From: Gryganskiella cystojenkinii
Taxonomy: Eukaryota > Mortierellomycota > Mortierellomycetes > Mortierellales > Mortierellaceae
Direction: 5' to 3'
NCBI GenBank assembly: GCA_015852425.1
Contig: JAAAIG010000579.1
Coordinates: 1-25,310, forward strand
Length of the DNA stretch: 25,310 nucleotides
Part shown: in pieces, positions 11,601-25,255 of the stretch
Numbering within the stretch: position 1 is the first letter of the stretch
Layout: the number at the start of each line of letters is the position of its first letter
Position numbers and translations under genes: made by a program
Notes under the pieces: generated by a model
Told to the model about the DNA's origin: nothing
The model's database searches: none
What the model saw: only the letters and a program-made list of their open reading frames with translations

Positions 11601-13385
11601 TCTTTGCTTTCGATATGTGCATGATCGTCATCCTCTTTGGAGACTAGAGTGTCCTGCTCAGCAATCACAGACGCAACCACCAACTTTCCACCGTCATCCG
11701 AGACGAAAAGACCGCCGAGTTCCAAGGACCTCCGAAACATCTCTCGGTCTTCCATAACTTCTTCTGCTACTGCTGCGACCTCGACCTCAGCATGTGCCAG
11801 CACTGCAGAGATCATGGTCGGGGTGGAGACTTGACGGGCGAGATCCCGCCTCAAAACATCGACAGTGGTCCCTAATCCCTTTCCTTCGTCATCGTCACTG
11901 CTGGAATTTCCGGTAGTCGCGGTGTTACTGTCGACTGCTGTGTCGTCCCTAAGAGTTGCAGCAGCAGTGTCCTCTTCCGCGATTTCCATGTGATTTGTCG
12001 AGGCTACGCCAACACACTGGATCGCGAAATGAGCACCCTGAGTATTGCTGGCCAGAAACATCCCGATCCTCGAATCCAGAATCTCGTGGACCTTGTTGTC
12101 CTTGGTGACGCCGGCAATCTTGCGAGCCATAGCTAAAAATGGCGTGCGAAAAACAGGATTGTAACAACAAGCAGTTGTCAACAAAAGGGTGTCAACAATA
12201 TAGCATTAATAAAATGGGGGGATGTCCAACAACAGTCCTCTTTTCCCTCTTCCCCACTGCTGGACAACAGAATAATCGAGTGCTCTCATTTTCGAACATC
12301 AAGGAAAGATCGCGATTCGCCGAAATCACCAAAAAGTCCATGAGCGCATGATAATAAAGAGAGCTTCTGTAGGACAAAGACTTTTGTTACAACCACTCTC
12401 CAACTTTGATCTTTTTTTCTTTTCATCAGCCTTACCCATGACAAGACGTGTTCTTCTGTTGGATCGTTTCGAAAAGGCCCAGCCTCGGATTCGAATATTC
12501 CAATCAAGAGGATCCTTGGATCCTATGGTTTGAGATAGAGAAGAAAAAAAGCAAAGGGGGACAAGGTCAGTTACAAAGCTCGAGTTCAGACGTTCAGCCA
12601 TCTTGATCAATAAAGACAAAACGTAATGACTATTGCGTGACCCCTGAGGAGAGAATTGTGTTGCAAACAAAACAAAACAAAACAAAGATCATGCAGCCCA
12701 TTTTTTTCTTTTTCTATGCGTTTCCAGTACCTGATCGAGAATGTCGGGTAGCATACGTAGGAAATAAAAGACAGTGTTGAGCCACATCCGAGGATGACGC
12801 GGTTGCTATTGTGGTGGCTGCAGCCGCTGTGTCGGCTGATCTGTTATTGGCATCCGAAACCATGGCGGGTTCAATTTTCATATTACGGCTCAATGGACTA
12901 CTTCTCGGTGAGACTGAGTATCCAGGTACTAATTGTTGTTGCTGATGTATTGAATTAGAGTGGAGCGGTAATGGAGGCAGTAGAGAGCTGCTAACTTTGG
13001 TTTGATGTTGCTGTGGCGTTGTGATCAAGAATTTGTCTGATCCTGATGGTATTGAACTCGAACCGTTAGTAGTAGTTGTCGATGCTGTTGAGGATATGTG
13101 AGCACCGGTCCGACGATACCCGGTCGACCTTTGCGTGGTCAAAGATGTTGTGGAGGTCGAGAGAGACGATGTATCCGCAAAAGGGAGGATTTGTCGATAT
13201 TGCGGACGAGGGGCTGAGGGCGGTATGAGAGAGAGACCATCTTCCTCCTCCTTGTTGGCGAAGGAGGCGAGGTAACTGTTGTTGTTGGCAAAGTCTGCCG
13301 TCACAGGGCCTGTGCTTGTGCCTTGGGCAGTGTACATGGAGGAGTGGTATCGATATTGAGATGACCGTGTGGGGTGAGGGTCCAT
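8645..13385 (-). CDS. App1-type phosphatidate phosphatase, 4 exons
   Basis: Member of the App1 family of Mg2+-dependent phosphatidate phosphatases (HAD-like; App1 is an actin-patch protein in budding yeast). Exons: 13385-12731, 12522-12436, 12132-10437, 10349-8645, giving 1380 residues with all GT..AG junctions in phase. Residues about 203-290 form the family's N-terminal module, with CLLFPTYATRH, then WNIRIRGWAF, RRTRLVMAMARKIAG and FLASNTQGAHFAIQCVG; it spans the first three exons. A Ser/Thr/Asp-rich segment of nearly 400 residues follows. The catalytic domain starts near 680 with the DxDxT motif DIDDT (Asp688, Asp690, Thr692), then GMATVYKHW, FHYVSNSPWQL, KFILVGDSGEIDMEIYTEM and IFIRDLSRPRA, ending near 840. 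The rest is a disordered Ser/Thr/Asn/Gly-rich tail with a charged end (CKKRLPNPEMLSLFEDAEEM). Yeast App1 is about 590 residues, so this one is more than twice as long. Confidence 0.92.
12665..12686. repeat. (AAAAC)n short tandem repeat in App1 intron 1
   Basis: About four and a half units of a pentanucleotide (AAACA phase on plus) inside the first intron (12523-12730) of the App1 gene, near its donor end. No coding consequence. Confidence 0.85.
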
Positions 13386-14312
13386 TCAAGGTGAAAAGAC
13401 GGGAAGGTATCAAAGTGGGAAAAAAAAAGAAAAGGGAGGTGGAAGGGGTTTGCAGTCTGTCCGTGTGTATGTCGGTTGATCGGATCCGAGTAAAGTTGGA
13501 CACTGGTCTGGGTTTGTGGTCCAGAAATAGTATTTTTGTGTTTGGTGGCGAAAATACTTGACGGACTGAATATTATATTGGCCCAAGAGAGAATGACGTT
13601 TCTCGTCCAGAATGAAATGTGAAATGGAGTTGCCGTCGGATAAGGAAATGAATGAGAATTGAAGAAAGGGGATGATTAAATCAGAAGCAAGGATTCGTCA
13701 AACAGGAATGGCCACACAAGGAACAGAAGAGAGGAGTGAGGGGAACAACAATAAAACGAGGGAGGGGAGCAAAGCAAATCAAATGCTGCCCTTTCCCATC
13801 AAACGCGTGGCAAAGGAGATATCATAGACCAATCACGACTTCGCCGTGAAACCTTTTTTTTGTTTTTTGTCCTTCACTTCGGCAAAACGATCGGATCAGG
13901 GTGTTGTCTTTGTAATAGTCCAGCTCCAGAGTCCAAGTACCCAGCCCATGGTGAAATTGGTTTTTTGAAGTCCCGTTCCCTTTCCCTTTCCCTTTATGAT
14001 AACGTTGCAGCTCTTTGGAGCTCTCCTGTTTTTAACTTTCCTTTTCTTTAATGCAGGATCGACCTGAAAAACAAAAAAGGAGGCGCCAACCTGTCATCCA
14101 AATGGACCTATTCTCGACGACTTTCCTGGGAACTGGGAGGACAATCAAAACATCCCTTTTGCTCTCTCTCTCTCTCTCTTTCTCTCTCTCTACACATACA
14201 TACACACGACATCCTGCATAATTGATTTTTTTTTAAGTTTAATAGGTTGTATGAATAAGTTTACATTGGAGGGGGGCACTCATTTTTTTTTGTTTTTGTT
14301 TTTGTTTTTGTT
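13386..14312. other. Intergenic region: App1 promoter side and CDC5/CEF1 3' flank
   Basis: This 927-bp non-coding stretch precedes the App1 start on the minus strand and follows the CDC5/CEF1 stop. It holds a purine-rich patch at 13413-13450 close to the App1 ATG (pyrimidine-rich on the gene strand), a CCCTTT repeat at about 13978-13995, the CT tract at 14162-14191 and the GTTTTT repeat next to the CEF1 stop. Short open frames here show no protein features. No tRNA or other RNA gene was recognised. Confidence 0.55.
14162..14191. repeat. CT microsatellite
   Basis: About 15 CT units on the plus strand, interrupted once by an extra T near 14180, followed by ACACATACATACACAC. It lies about 120 bp past the CDC5/CEF1 stop codon, so it is probably in or just after the 3' UTR. 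Confidence 0.9.

Positions 14313-14313
<1 letters not shown>
14292..14313. repeat. GTTTTT tandem repeat abutting the CEF1 stop codon
   Basis: Three GTTTTT units plus a partial one on plus. On the gene strand the sequence directly after TGA is an AACAAA-type repeat running into an A tract, so the repeat overlaps the last base of the stop codon and makes up the first 20 bases of the 3' UTR. Confidence 0.85.
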
Positions 14314-17251
<2,938 letters not shown>

Positions 17252-17528
17252 GGTGGCCAAGAGTCTGTCCAGAGGGTGGAGGGTGTGGTGTATGTGTGCG
17301 TGTGTGTGCGAGTGAGCAAACCGAATGAAGGAAGATAGGGGCGATGCAGATCAGTCTCCCAAGGCGCGATCAACACGTCACCGAATTTCTCACAACCCTG
17401 AGTAACGTCACGTGTTAATTCTGTATTGATCCGACCTCGGGGAACAGCTGGGCGAACAACTGGCGAACACTGGGCGAACACCTCCGCTCATGTATTAATT
17501 GCTAGAATTTTTTGCTATCTGTCCTTTC

Positions 17529-20500
17529 TCACGCATCGTCTTCTGCGGCCGCCTGATCGAGACTCAGTTGACCCATAGCCAAGGCTGCTGCCACCTCATG
17601 ACTCGCCTGTTTACCAAGAGTCGCTTGATAGTACTGCCAGCCACCACCAGACTCCAAAACCTTGACCTGGTCCGAGGATAATCCGAGGTAACAGGGATCA
17701 CAGAGCCTCTCTGCTTGACCAAGTCCACTGTCTGTCTTTCCTTTGCTTCCTCCACGCCATCCGCCGCCACTGGTGTTACCAACCGGACTTGTCAGGACCG
17801 CACTATCAGAGACACTCTGCAACAGCTTCGGCTTCATTGGGTCTTCGGTCAGACTATCAAAGGACGAAGAACTCTCCATGGTGTCTGAAGGAGTGGTCGG
17901 AGAAGAAACCGAGGAAATGATCGCAAGATCATTGACATGACCCTCTTCGGCAGCTCGGGCTTCACGTTCGGCTTGAAGACCCAGGAGGAAAAGAGGATCA
18001 ATCTGTTTCTTCGTCAAGCAGTCCGCGCACACGACTCGATGGCACTGTTGGCACACATACTAAGACACGTAGAGGGAAAGAAGGACAGAAAGAAAGAAGA
18101 AGAAAGATATTAGTGGCAACAAACACAGCGACAGGGACGAAACATAAAAGGTATGGTGGGTTTGATTCCTTTTTCTTACCTTCCACTTGAACAAACCAAA
18201 CTCAGTCTTGCACAAACCACAGGCTTTGGTCCCTTCAGAAGCACCATTCGAGGCGGCGCCAAATGATCGCCGATTGCTAGCCCTCGCGTTATCTCTTGAC
18301 GCCTGATCGCTAGCAGTACCCGCTGGATCTTGGTTCCCAGACCCTGGACCAGATCTACTCTTCATCTAAATATTGGGGGACGCGAAAAGAAAGGTCGTTA
18401 GCAATCAGTACAATCACCTTCTTGGTATCACAAAAAAGAGTCTTAGGGATGGGAAGAAAGACTAAAAACTTACCCGACTCAATCCAGCTTCAACGAATCC
18501 TCGGACCATGCCGGTAGCGCCTCCCCCAGTGGCGGCAATCGCATCCGAATGATAATCTTCGGAACGAACCAAGACACCATCTTGACTTTGATAGCTCTCG
18601 CGACGAGCCGCTTCGTCAGATATCGCAATTGGGCTGTTGCTTTGTTCTTCTTGATCCAGAATGGATGCCTTGACACCAATAGCCGCATTTTCCGGAACTT
18701 GAGATGGTGTGGCAGCCTGATTTGCACGAGCTTCTTCTGGAAACATGGTCTCGATGCAGTCGTCACACGCACGTCCCACTTTATCAGAATGACTCGGATG
18801 AGCACCCTTCATGACAATGGACTAAACAAATCGAAGATGCAGAGTTAATTCCCGACAGATATAATGAAAGACTGATAGCAACAGCATCTAAACATAACGA
18901 TGAACCTACCCTTGTGGAACATGTGTGGCAAACGACTTTTCCACACACCCGACAATGATGCTTTCTTCGGATGATTGAGAACTCTTCCAAGCAGATCATG
19001 CACCGTGTTGCCGATTGATCTGGGACCCAAACCGGCGCATTGTAGTTTTCCACGACTCTCAACGGCTGTTGAGTCTTTGACTGACCATTCAAAGGAGGGC
19101 TAGTCCCGTATCCAGCTTCATATCCATTCGACCATCCTCCTGCTGCTGCTACTGCTCCCACAACATCCACCTCGGGGTCGACGCACATATTACTCGCGAA
19201 TGTTCGAGATCTCACTTCTCCAAAAGCCAATGTCGGGGACCAAAGTCCCGTGTCCCTCCTCAACAAGCCTGCCCCGAAACTCGTCGCTGCTGCGCTAATA
19301 CTCTGCAGGGGTGTAATCATGATCTTGAGAGTCCTCTTGGCCGAGAGATAATCCGCAGTCGCCTTTCGAATCGCACTCATCCAGTTTTCTTTTTCCCTCA
19401 ACGTATCGACATAGACCTGTGAGGATTTCTCGTGACTGATAATCTGGAACGCGTTTTTGGTTGGGTCCGGATCCTCAGCACTGATGACAGTACAGTTCTC
19501 AAGGCTCACTTTACGATGGAACGCCAGGGATTCGTCCACAAGCGGGTTCAAACTAGGACTGGTCCAGAGGATACAATCCGAGAATAAAAAAATCTCTCGG
19601 AGTTGAACATTCTTGCGACAGATCTTCCAGACTCGACCCTTTTTCAAGAGGACACGACCGGGGATTACCAGGGGCTCTGGAAGACCGGTGACTCTGGATT
19701 GCAAATGCAGCATCTCTTGGATCATCTCGTGTTGACGAATGGTTTCGTTCACGAAATTTGCCGTGACTTCCATGGATTCGACCGCCATCTGGAGCTTGCT
19801 GTGGTCTGGATGGTCCACTGAAGTATGTCGCAAAAGCCCCTCAAGCAGCATGCGATATCGAGGGATTCTCTGGATTGGGAGCATCAGATAAGAGTGGAAA
19901 CCAAGGTTCTTGCACTCGGGTTTACGCGATTGTGTCTATTAAAGTGTTGTAAATATAAGTGTTTATGACGATTATCATGTTAATGTTAGCGAATATCCCT
20001 TTCGAGAAGGACCTATGATGGACGAAGGGAGTACCGATCATTACCCTCAAGAACTCTGTGAATCGTTCGTTGCGGTTCATGCAATCGTTGATGTGCGCCA
20101 GGGCAGAGGTGTAGTTCTTGACATAGTTGGAGTACATCTTGAGGAACGGAGCCTATCAGTGTTAAAAAACAAAAACGATCGGTTTAAGCTTCATTCAATG
20201 ATCTTGTTTATCATCTTTATGAGCAGGCCTTTTCCTTGGGGCTTACAATCTCGATAAAGATATCGCTGATGCACCATTCTTGGTCCAGGACAAGAAGCTC
20301 TTCTTGCTCGCCACCCTGACTTCCAACTGTGACCAAAACCTGCTTCGGTGCACGTTCCGTATGATCTTCATCTTCATAGTGGCCCACACGAGAATCATCT
20401 CTTTCTGCTTGATCGCCATCGGATAACGCTGCTCCGTCCTCCTGCTCATCATTATCACTCTCCCAACCTGTGGAAAAGGTCGCACCACAAATCCTGGTCT

Positions 20501-22388
20501 CCAGTCGTGTCAACAACAACGTGTTGATCTGCAAGACCTCTGAGAAGTTGGAAAAGATCTCAGCCACGGATTTTTTGCTCAGCAATGGCGCTGTGGACGA
20601 GGCTAGAGTTGAATTGGATCCCATGGTCGAGCTAGGGTAGTACATGGAGGTGTTTGTGGTTGACATGGTGCCATACGGTCCCGTGGCACTCATCTGACTC
20701 GCCATCGTTCCCATTCCATTGAATCCATTGTTGGCGGCGTACGGTGCATTCAAGGGATCGTAGAATAGTGTCTGTAAGATGACGAGACCGTCGACATAGG
20801 ATCGTTCTGTCCGAAGGATCTCTAGGATGATTTTTTGACGTTCTTCCGTCAGGGTCTTTGTCCGATGGATCGTTGTCGAGGACAGGGATGACTTTGGTAA
20901 CGACCCTCTGTTAAGGAACGTATTTGAGGTGGAGGATCCACTCGCAGACGAAGCCGTTGAAGATCGTCTAAGAGCCAAGGGTGATTTGCTGTTGTTCCTG
21001 ATCGCCTTTGGGACAGGCGGGGGGAGATTAAAGGCGCTGGGGCTCAGCGAAAGACCGATCGAAGAACTCTGGGGTGTAGACTGGGCCTCGGAAAGTGGGT
21101 AAATCTGGGAATCAATTGAAGCCAGGTTGGCGGGACTGGATCCCAAAGGAAGATCCAAGCCAGAAGCATTAGGTGTGGCAGTATAAAAAGTGTTGGCAGA
21201 GTCTTGTCGCCCATGGCCATAGCTGTGTATATGGCCGTGTTGTTCAAAGTTGGTGGTGGAGGAGGCGTTAGAAGGCGAATAGAGCATCCCGGGACGGTCT
21301 TCGTCTTCTACATCAGCAGTATCGTGATCGTGATCACCTTCATCCGTGTCAGGGACATCGTGCAAACGCCAGCCTGGTCTGGGCAATGGCATTGAGGTGT
21401 GTCGGTTTGCTTTTTCTGCCTTCGTTACGCTCGAATCTGACTCCACTGTGCTCATTCCTGTATGAAATCCATTAGCTGAGGGGAGAGACGAGGAAAGTGA
21501 TTCGCTTGTAGCATCGAGATCATCAGGGATGACGGATTGTGTTCCTGATTGCACTATAATATGACGAGGGTAGCTGGTGGTAATATTTGTTGAGGCCATA
21601 GGCATTGCTCCTGCCACTTGTTCTTTGGATTTGGGAGCAATGTCAACAGAAACCGAAGATGACGACGACGACGAAGTGTTTGAGGAGGAAGAGGAAGGAT
21701 CTGTGGAAGTATGATCAGGAAGTCTACTGCGACGAGGTGAAACCGGGGAACTGTATCCTGGGGCAGACACGTCCAAAAGACTAGGCGCAGAAGCATTTTG
21801 GATGAGTGTCATCCTGTTGAGGTGATCAATCTTCGAGAGTCGTGATCTGGCGCTGCCACTAAAGTTCCTACGTTCCTTATGATTCGAGGCGACAGTCGGG
21901 GGAACACTGGGTGAGATATCCGAAGCCGATGTAGATGAGGATGTGGTCGAAGAAGAAGAAGCGACAGCCGATCGGAGGTTGCTTGGCCGTTGTGTCAGGG
22001 TTATGATAGACAACGTCTCTGGCATTGCGGTCGAAGGTGTTGCTCTGTTTGCGGGGAAGAACCAGGACTGTCGAATGGAAGGCGAAGTCGCTGTACGACC
22101 ACCTGGACTTTGACCTGGCTGACGAACACGCTGATGTATGTTGAAGGGTTGTTGAAGATCAGGCTGACGATGGACAGGAGGAGGGTGTGATCGGGGATGT
22201 GGAGGGGTTGGCGACGATGACGAGGTCAATGTGATGGAAGAGACAGGAGCAGATAGTTGAGTTAATCCTGGATCAGGAGTGGAAGGGGTGTGGGAATTCA
22301 GAGTGCCATGATCAAGCTCTACATGACTAGTTGTTTTGGTCCTGGCTGCAGCGATCCCATCGATCGTCTGTGCGCCTTTGTTTGCCAT
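17529..22388 (-). CDS. RhoGEF with DH-PH, FYVE and a second FYVE-like zinc finger, 6 exons
   Basis: Guanine-nucleotide exchange factor for a Rho-family GTPase, FGD-like in domain order, likely acting at PI3P-containing endosomal membranes. Exons: 22388-20247, 20152-20045, 19935-18910, 18821-18474, 18365-18180, 18059-17529, giving 1446 residues; every intron is phase 0. Residues 1-505 are Ser/Thr/Pro-rich and probably disordered. The DH domain starts near 511 (RQKIILEILRTERSYVDGL) and continues through APFLKMYSNYVKNY and LMLPIQRIPRYRMLLEGLL. The PH domain spans about 840-945 (REIFLFSDCILW, ENWMSAIRKA). FYVE-1 has Trp1053 and Asp1056 of WxxD, then C1062, C1065, RRKHHCR, C1078, C1081, C1086, C1089, C1111 and C1114. 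A second finger has C1257, C1260, C1273, C1276, C1281, C1284, then C1390 and C1393 after a 105-residue insert, and lacks the basic RHHCR motif. The C-terminus is acidic. Confidence 0.93.
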
Positions 22389-23113
22389 TGCAGTCTAACA
22401 ATGACTCGAGGGACTCTGGTTAGCAAAAGGGAGCGAGAGAGGGAAGGAAGAGGAAGACAAAGAGAAGAGAGGCGGCGAGAAGGACTGGTGTCGACGGTGG
22501 AAAACAAGGTAAAGGGCGATGTGGATATTGCCCTCAAGAAGAGGTCTAGAACGTGGAAAGGAATGGGAGTGGCAAAATGGTGATCGTGCTGTGGGTGTTC
22601 AATACAGCAGCAGGGAAAATGAAATAGCGAAAGAGAAGATGAAAGGAGAAGAGAAAAGAGAAAAGAGAACAGAAGAACAAGAGAACTATGAGGATTGGAG
22701 AGGAAGAAAGTCTTTACTCTCCACCCTCCCCCATGGCCGACGAAGGAGTCAGCTGGTGATAGGGTGTCAATATGGCACAGAGACAGACTGACGAGAGACA
22801 GTGAATGACTTTTTCCCTTCTTTCTTTCTCTGCGACATAAACTGGACAGGAAGTTGCTTTGCCATAAGTCTGATCATCACTTACAACACAGCCAAGGACT
22901 GCAGTCAAGTCTTTTTTAAGGTACCCCCATTGCCTCATGTTTTCGATTGCAATGCGAAGCCATTTGCGTTCTTTAAGCGAGCAAGAACAAAAATAAAGAG
23001 AGAAAGACGATATCACTTCCGATGCGGTCAAGACAATGGGATGATGTTTTTGTCTTGTCCCTTATTTGCAGTTGTTCCTGTGGCAACTCGTGGTCAAAAG
23101 CGAAAAAGGACGG

Positions 23114-23141
23114 AAAAAAAAAAAAAAAAAAAAAAAAAAAA
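23114..23141. repeat. Poly-A tract (28 A)
   Basis: An uninterrupted run of 28 A on the plus strand (T on the minus strand) in the intergenic region about 730 bp upstream of the RhoGEF ATG. The flanks (CGAAAAAGGACGG and GGAGTCGAT) show no target-site duplication or retroposed gene that I can see. Confidence 0.9.
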
Positions 23142-23763
23142 GGAGTCGATCATTGCATCATGGGTTGGTCCTCCAAAAAAAAATAGTTACAAGGTGTGGC
23201 ACACGCGGCTTTGGAAAGAGAGAATCACGTTTTTTTTTTTGAGTGGACGTGGAGAAAAAAAAAGGGGGAGGGCATGTGGAGGCGTTGGTTTGTATTCGTG
23301 CCCTGCATATGTAAGCAATTGAAAAAGGAGGCAGGGTCCAATTTCACGATGATATATATCTATTTTTTTACAATTGTTCTTCTAGTTGCAACTATGACAT
23401 GATATTCGTTGCTACCGCAGGGAAGTAAGTTTAAGAAGCGCAGTGACGAAGAATATTTGCTTCGCAAACAGGCGATGCAAACTGTGCATTCCAACCAACG
23501 GAGCGGTAAACAGTGTACAGTGCTCCTCTGTTCGGTTTCGTCTTTTGTTCAACGCAAATTGGATCAGAAAGGACAAACGGACAAACGTGTTCCCTTGGTC
23601 GCGTGTTTATTTTGCTCTCAAGTGTGGATTTTGGGGACCTAGTTTGAATCAACTTTTGTTTTTTTCGCAACCCTAGTTTTACCTATACTCCTGTCGTTGT
23701 CGTTGACGTAACGGGCAAAGGCGGAACAAGTAATGCAAACTTGTTTCTTCATGCAACATTAAA

Positions 23764-23790
23764 TGGATCGACTGGATCGACTGGATCGAC
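23764..23790. repeat. Triple tandem 9-bp repeat
   Basis: Three exact copies of TGGATCGAC in 27 bases, just past the 3' end of the 289-residue minus-strand gene (59 bases beyond its stop codon on that strand). Confidence 0.9.
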
Positions 23791-23815
23791 ATCTTTGTCA
23801 GCCTGAATTGAAACA

Positions 23816-23821
23816 TTTATT
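23816..23821 (-). terminator. Possible polyadenylation signal AATAAA
   Basis: Minus-strand AATAAA lying 28 bases beyond the stop codon of the 289-residue gene, a plausible position for a 3'-end signal. It is short and fungal signals are loose, so this is tentative. Confidence 0.35.
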
Positions 23822-23848
23822 TCGACAACATGTACACTTGTACACAGC

Positions 23849-24718
23849 CTATCGATAAGCGACTTCGTCCCAACGGGAAAGGCGATCTAATGTCTCGAAC
23901 CATGGATCATGATTAACTGGTTCCAGGGACTCTTGACTGAACGTCCGAGAGAGCACCCTCTTCCTCTCCAAGGCCGCTGTTCTCTTGCCACAGACAGCCG
24001 CAGCCCAGTCGACGTTGCCCTTGTCCTCATAGACATCCTCCTGGATTTTGCTATTGGCCTCCTCTTCGATTGGATTTCTGCTATTGGAGTCACGAACGCT
24101 TCCTGTTGCCGTCGTCCGTGGTAGGAATGCGTTCGGACTATGGTTCAGTGGAGTTGAGGAGGCCGACTCCTCCTGGGCTCCCGAGGCGGTGAGGATGTCG
24201 ACGCAGTGGAACCCTAGAGCACAAATTGCATGTGGGAGCCGACCACCCTGAGGACTGATCGACAGCTGCTCTGAATCTTCTTGGTGACGGTCACTGCCCA
24301 TGATCCGACCTCCTCCTCCTCCTCCACGCACGTCCAGAGTAGACACCTGACTCTCGCCATCATCCGTTTTGACGTAGAGGGTTGCACCAGAAGATATGGC
24401 GGCAGAATTCAATCCTTCGGCTGTAGACATGATCGACGAGGTAGCCTCTATCTTGGGGTGTTGTTGATGTGAACTGTCTTTCCATCTACCATTGACACTG
24501 CTGTGGTTAATTCTCAATTCTGGGTGTGAGTTCTCGAGCGGCGTGCTTGATCTGGATGTCGAGGCCGGGGATGACAATAGAGCATCCCAACAAGCGTCCT
24601 CGTCTTTTGGGTAGAGCGAGCATAGTCCTCGAGAGTAAGTAGATAGCCATGGCGCATCTGAAGTATCCTTGGACGTTGAAGCTGGCGTGGAGTCGAAGCG
24701 ACTGTTGATTGAAGCCAT
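23849..24718 (-). CDS. Unrecognised 289-residue Ser-rich protein
   Basis: A single-exon frame starting at ATG 24718-24716 in a good context (ACC ATG G) and ending at TAA 23851-23849. No earlier ATG is usable: the frame extends upstream only to a GTG near 24931. I do not recognise a family. The N-terminal part has DAPWLSTYSRGLCSLYPKDE and CWDALLSSPASTSRSSTPLE, followed by Ser/His/Gly-rich sequence with a run of six glycines. A short ordered-looking patch GGRLPHAICALGFHCVDILT sits mid-protein, and the C-terminus is charged with spaced aromatics (VDWAAAVCGKRTAALERKR, SRTFSQESLEP, WFETLDRLSRWDEVAYR). There is no signal peptide or membrane helix. The RxxSRTFSQ context could be a kinase site (inference). 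It shares a 537-bp divergent promoter region with the pirin-like gene. Confidence 0.7.
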   Translation of the reverse strand: MASINSRFDSTPASTSKDTSDAPWLSTYSRGLCSLYPKDEDACWDALLSSPASTSRSSTPLENSHPELRINHSSVNGRWKDSSHQQHPKIEATSSIMSTAEGLNSAAISSGATLYVKTDDGESQVSTLDVRGGGGGGRIMGSDRHQEDSEQLSISPQGGRLPHAICALGFHCVDILTASGAQEESASSTPLNHSPNAFLPRTTATGSVRDSNSRNPIEEEANSKIQEDVYEDKGNVDWAAAVCGKRTAALERKRVLSRTFSQESLEPVNHDPWFETLDRLSRWDEVAYR

Positions 24719-25255
24719 GGTATATAGTAGGTGAGGAGTTTGGAGAAGTTGAAGAGAAAAATGAAGGTTGATACGCAATGAGGATGAGAAAGAAGAAACA
24801 GCAAAATTAAGAGTTGGGGCAGAAAGGAACAAAGTAAAAGAAAAAGGGATCGTCCCCAACGGCCAAGGAAAAAAAGGTTGGGTACGCCAAATGACTGGTG
24901 GGCGACGTCTCGAAGGGTGGCGCCTTATCACCTGGCCATAAGAAACGAAGGTTACCGCGTGTGGTTGGTCGCGTTTTGTGTTTCAAATATCAAAGGAAGA
25001 CCGCTTGATCGCAAATGCTGCAATGGCCAACAGGAAAGCGGTTTTTGTATTGTCCAAGCCACTGTCTTTTCCTTATGTAAACGGTCCTAACCTTCGAAAG
25101 CCTCTGTGGCTCTATTGCTGGAGAATATTGGTAATGAAAAAAGCCCGTTTTCTTATATAAACGAGGAGAGGGGCGAGTGTCCCTCATTCTCCAACAGAAA
25201 AACGCACATATCCACCATACATTCCTGCAACTCTTTACCGAAAATTTTACGGACC
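24719..25255. other. Divergent promoter region
   Basis: These 537 bp lie between two divergently oriented start codons, the minus-strand 289-residue gene (24718) and the plus-strand pirin-like gene (25256). The half next to 24718 is rich in GA on plus (CT on the gene strand, a fungal leader style). The half next to 25256 has a TATA box and a CT-rich start region (CCCTCATTCTCC at about 25180-25191). No other gene is seen. Confidence 0.55.
25154..25161 (+). promoter_or_regulatory. TATA box of the pirin-like gene
   Basis: TATATAAA lies about 95 bases upstream of the ATG at 25256, with a pyrimidine-rich CCCTCATTCTCC about 25-30 bases downstream that would suit a transcription start, leaving a leader of roughly 70 bases. 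Position and sequence fit a focused RNA polymerase II promoter; no expression evidence is available. Confidence 0.55.

Larger units (their letters stand above)
22389..23848. other. Long intergenic region upstream of the RhoGEF gene
   Basis: These 1,460 bp separate the RhoGEF start from the 3' end of the next minus-strand gene. From about 22425 to 22720 the plus strand is strongly purine-rich (GA tracts), so the RhoGEF leader or promoter is pyrimidine-rich on its own strand. Further up are a 28-A tract, several shorter A or T tracts (23175, 23230, 23254) and a triple 9-bp repeat. Open frames here, including one with a poly-Lys run from the A tract, have no protein character. No RNA gene was recognised. 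Confidence 0.55.

Noticed and set aside
12326..12685. A 119-codon minus-strand frame that could be a separate gene
   Set aside because: Only its middle (12522-12436) is real coding sequence, as App1 exon 2. The rest is flanking intron, shown by GT/AG sites and by domain continuity with the exons on both sides.
22801..23322. 173-codon plus-strand frame upstream of the RhoGEF gene
   Set aside because: It is held open by the poly-A tract (a poly-Lys run) and has no protein character.
24719..24931. N-terminal extension of the 289-residue protein with a hydrophobic, signal-like stretch
   Set aside because: The extension has no ATG (it would begin at GTG), while the ATG at 24718 has a strong context.
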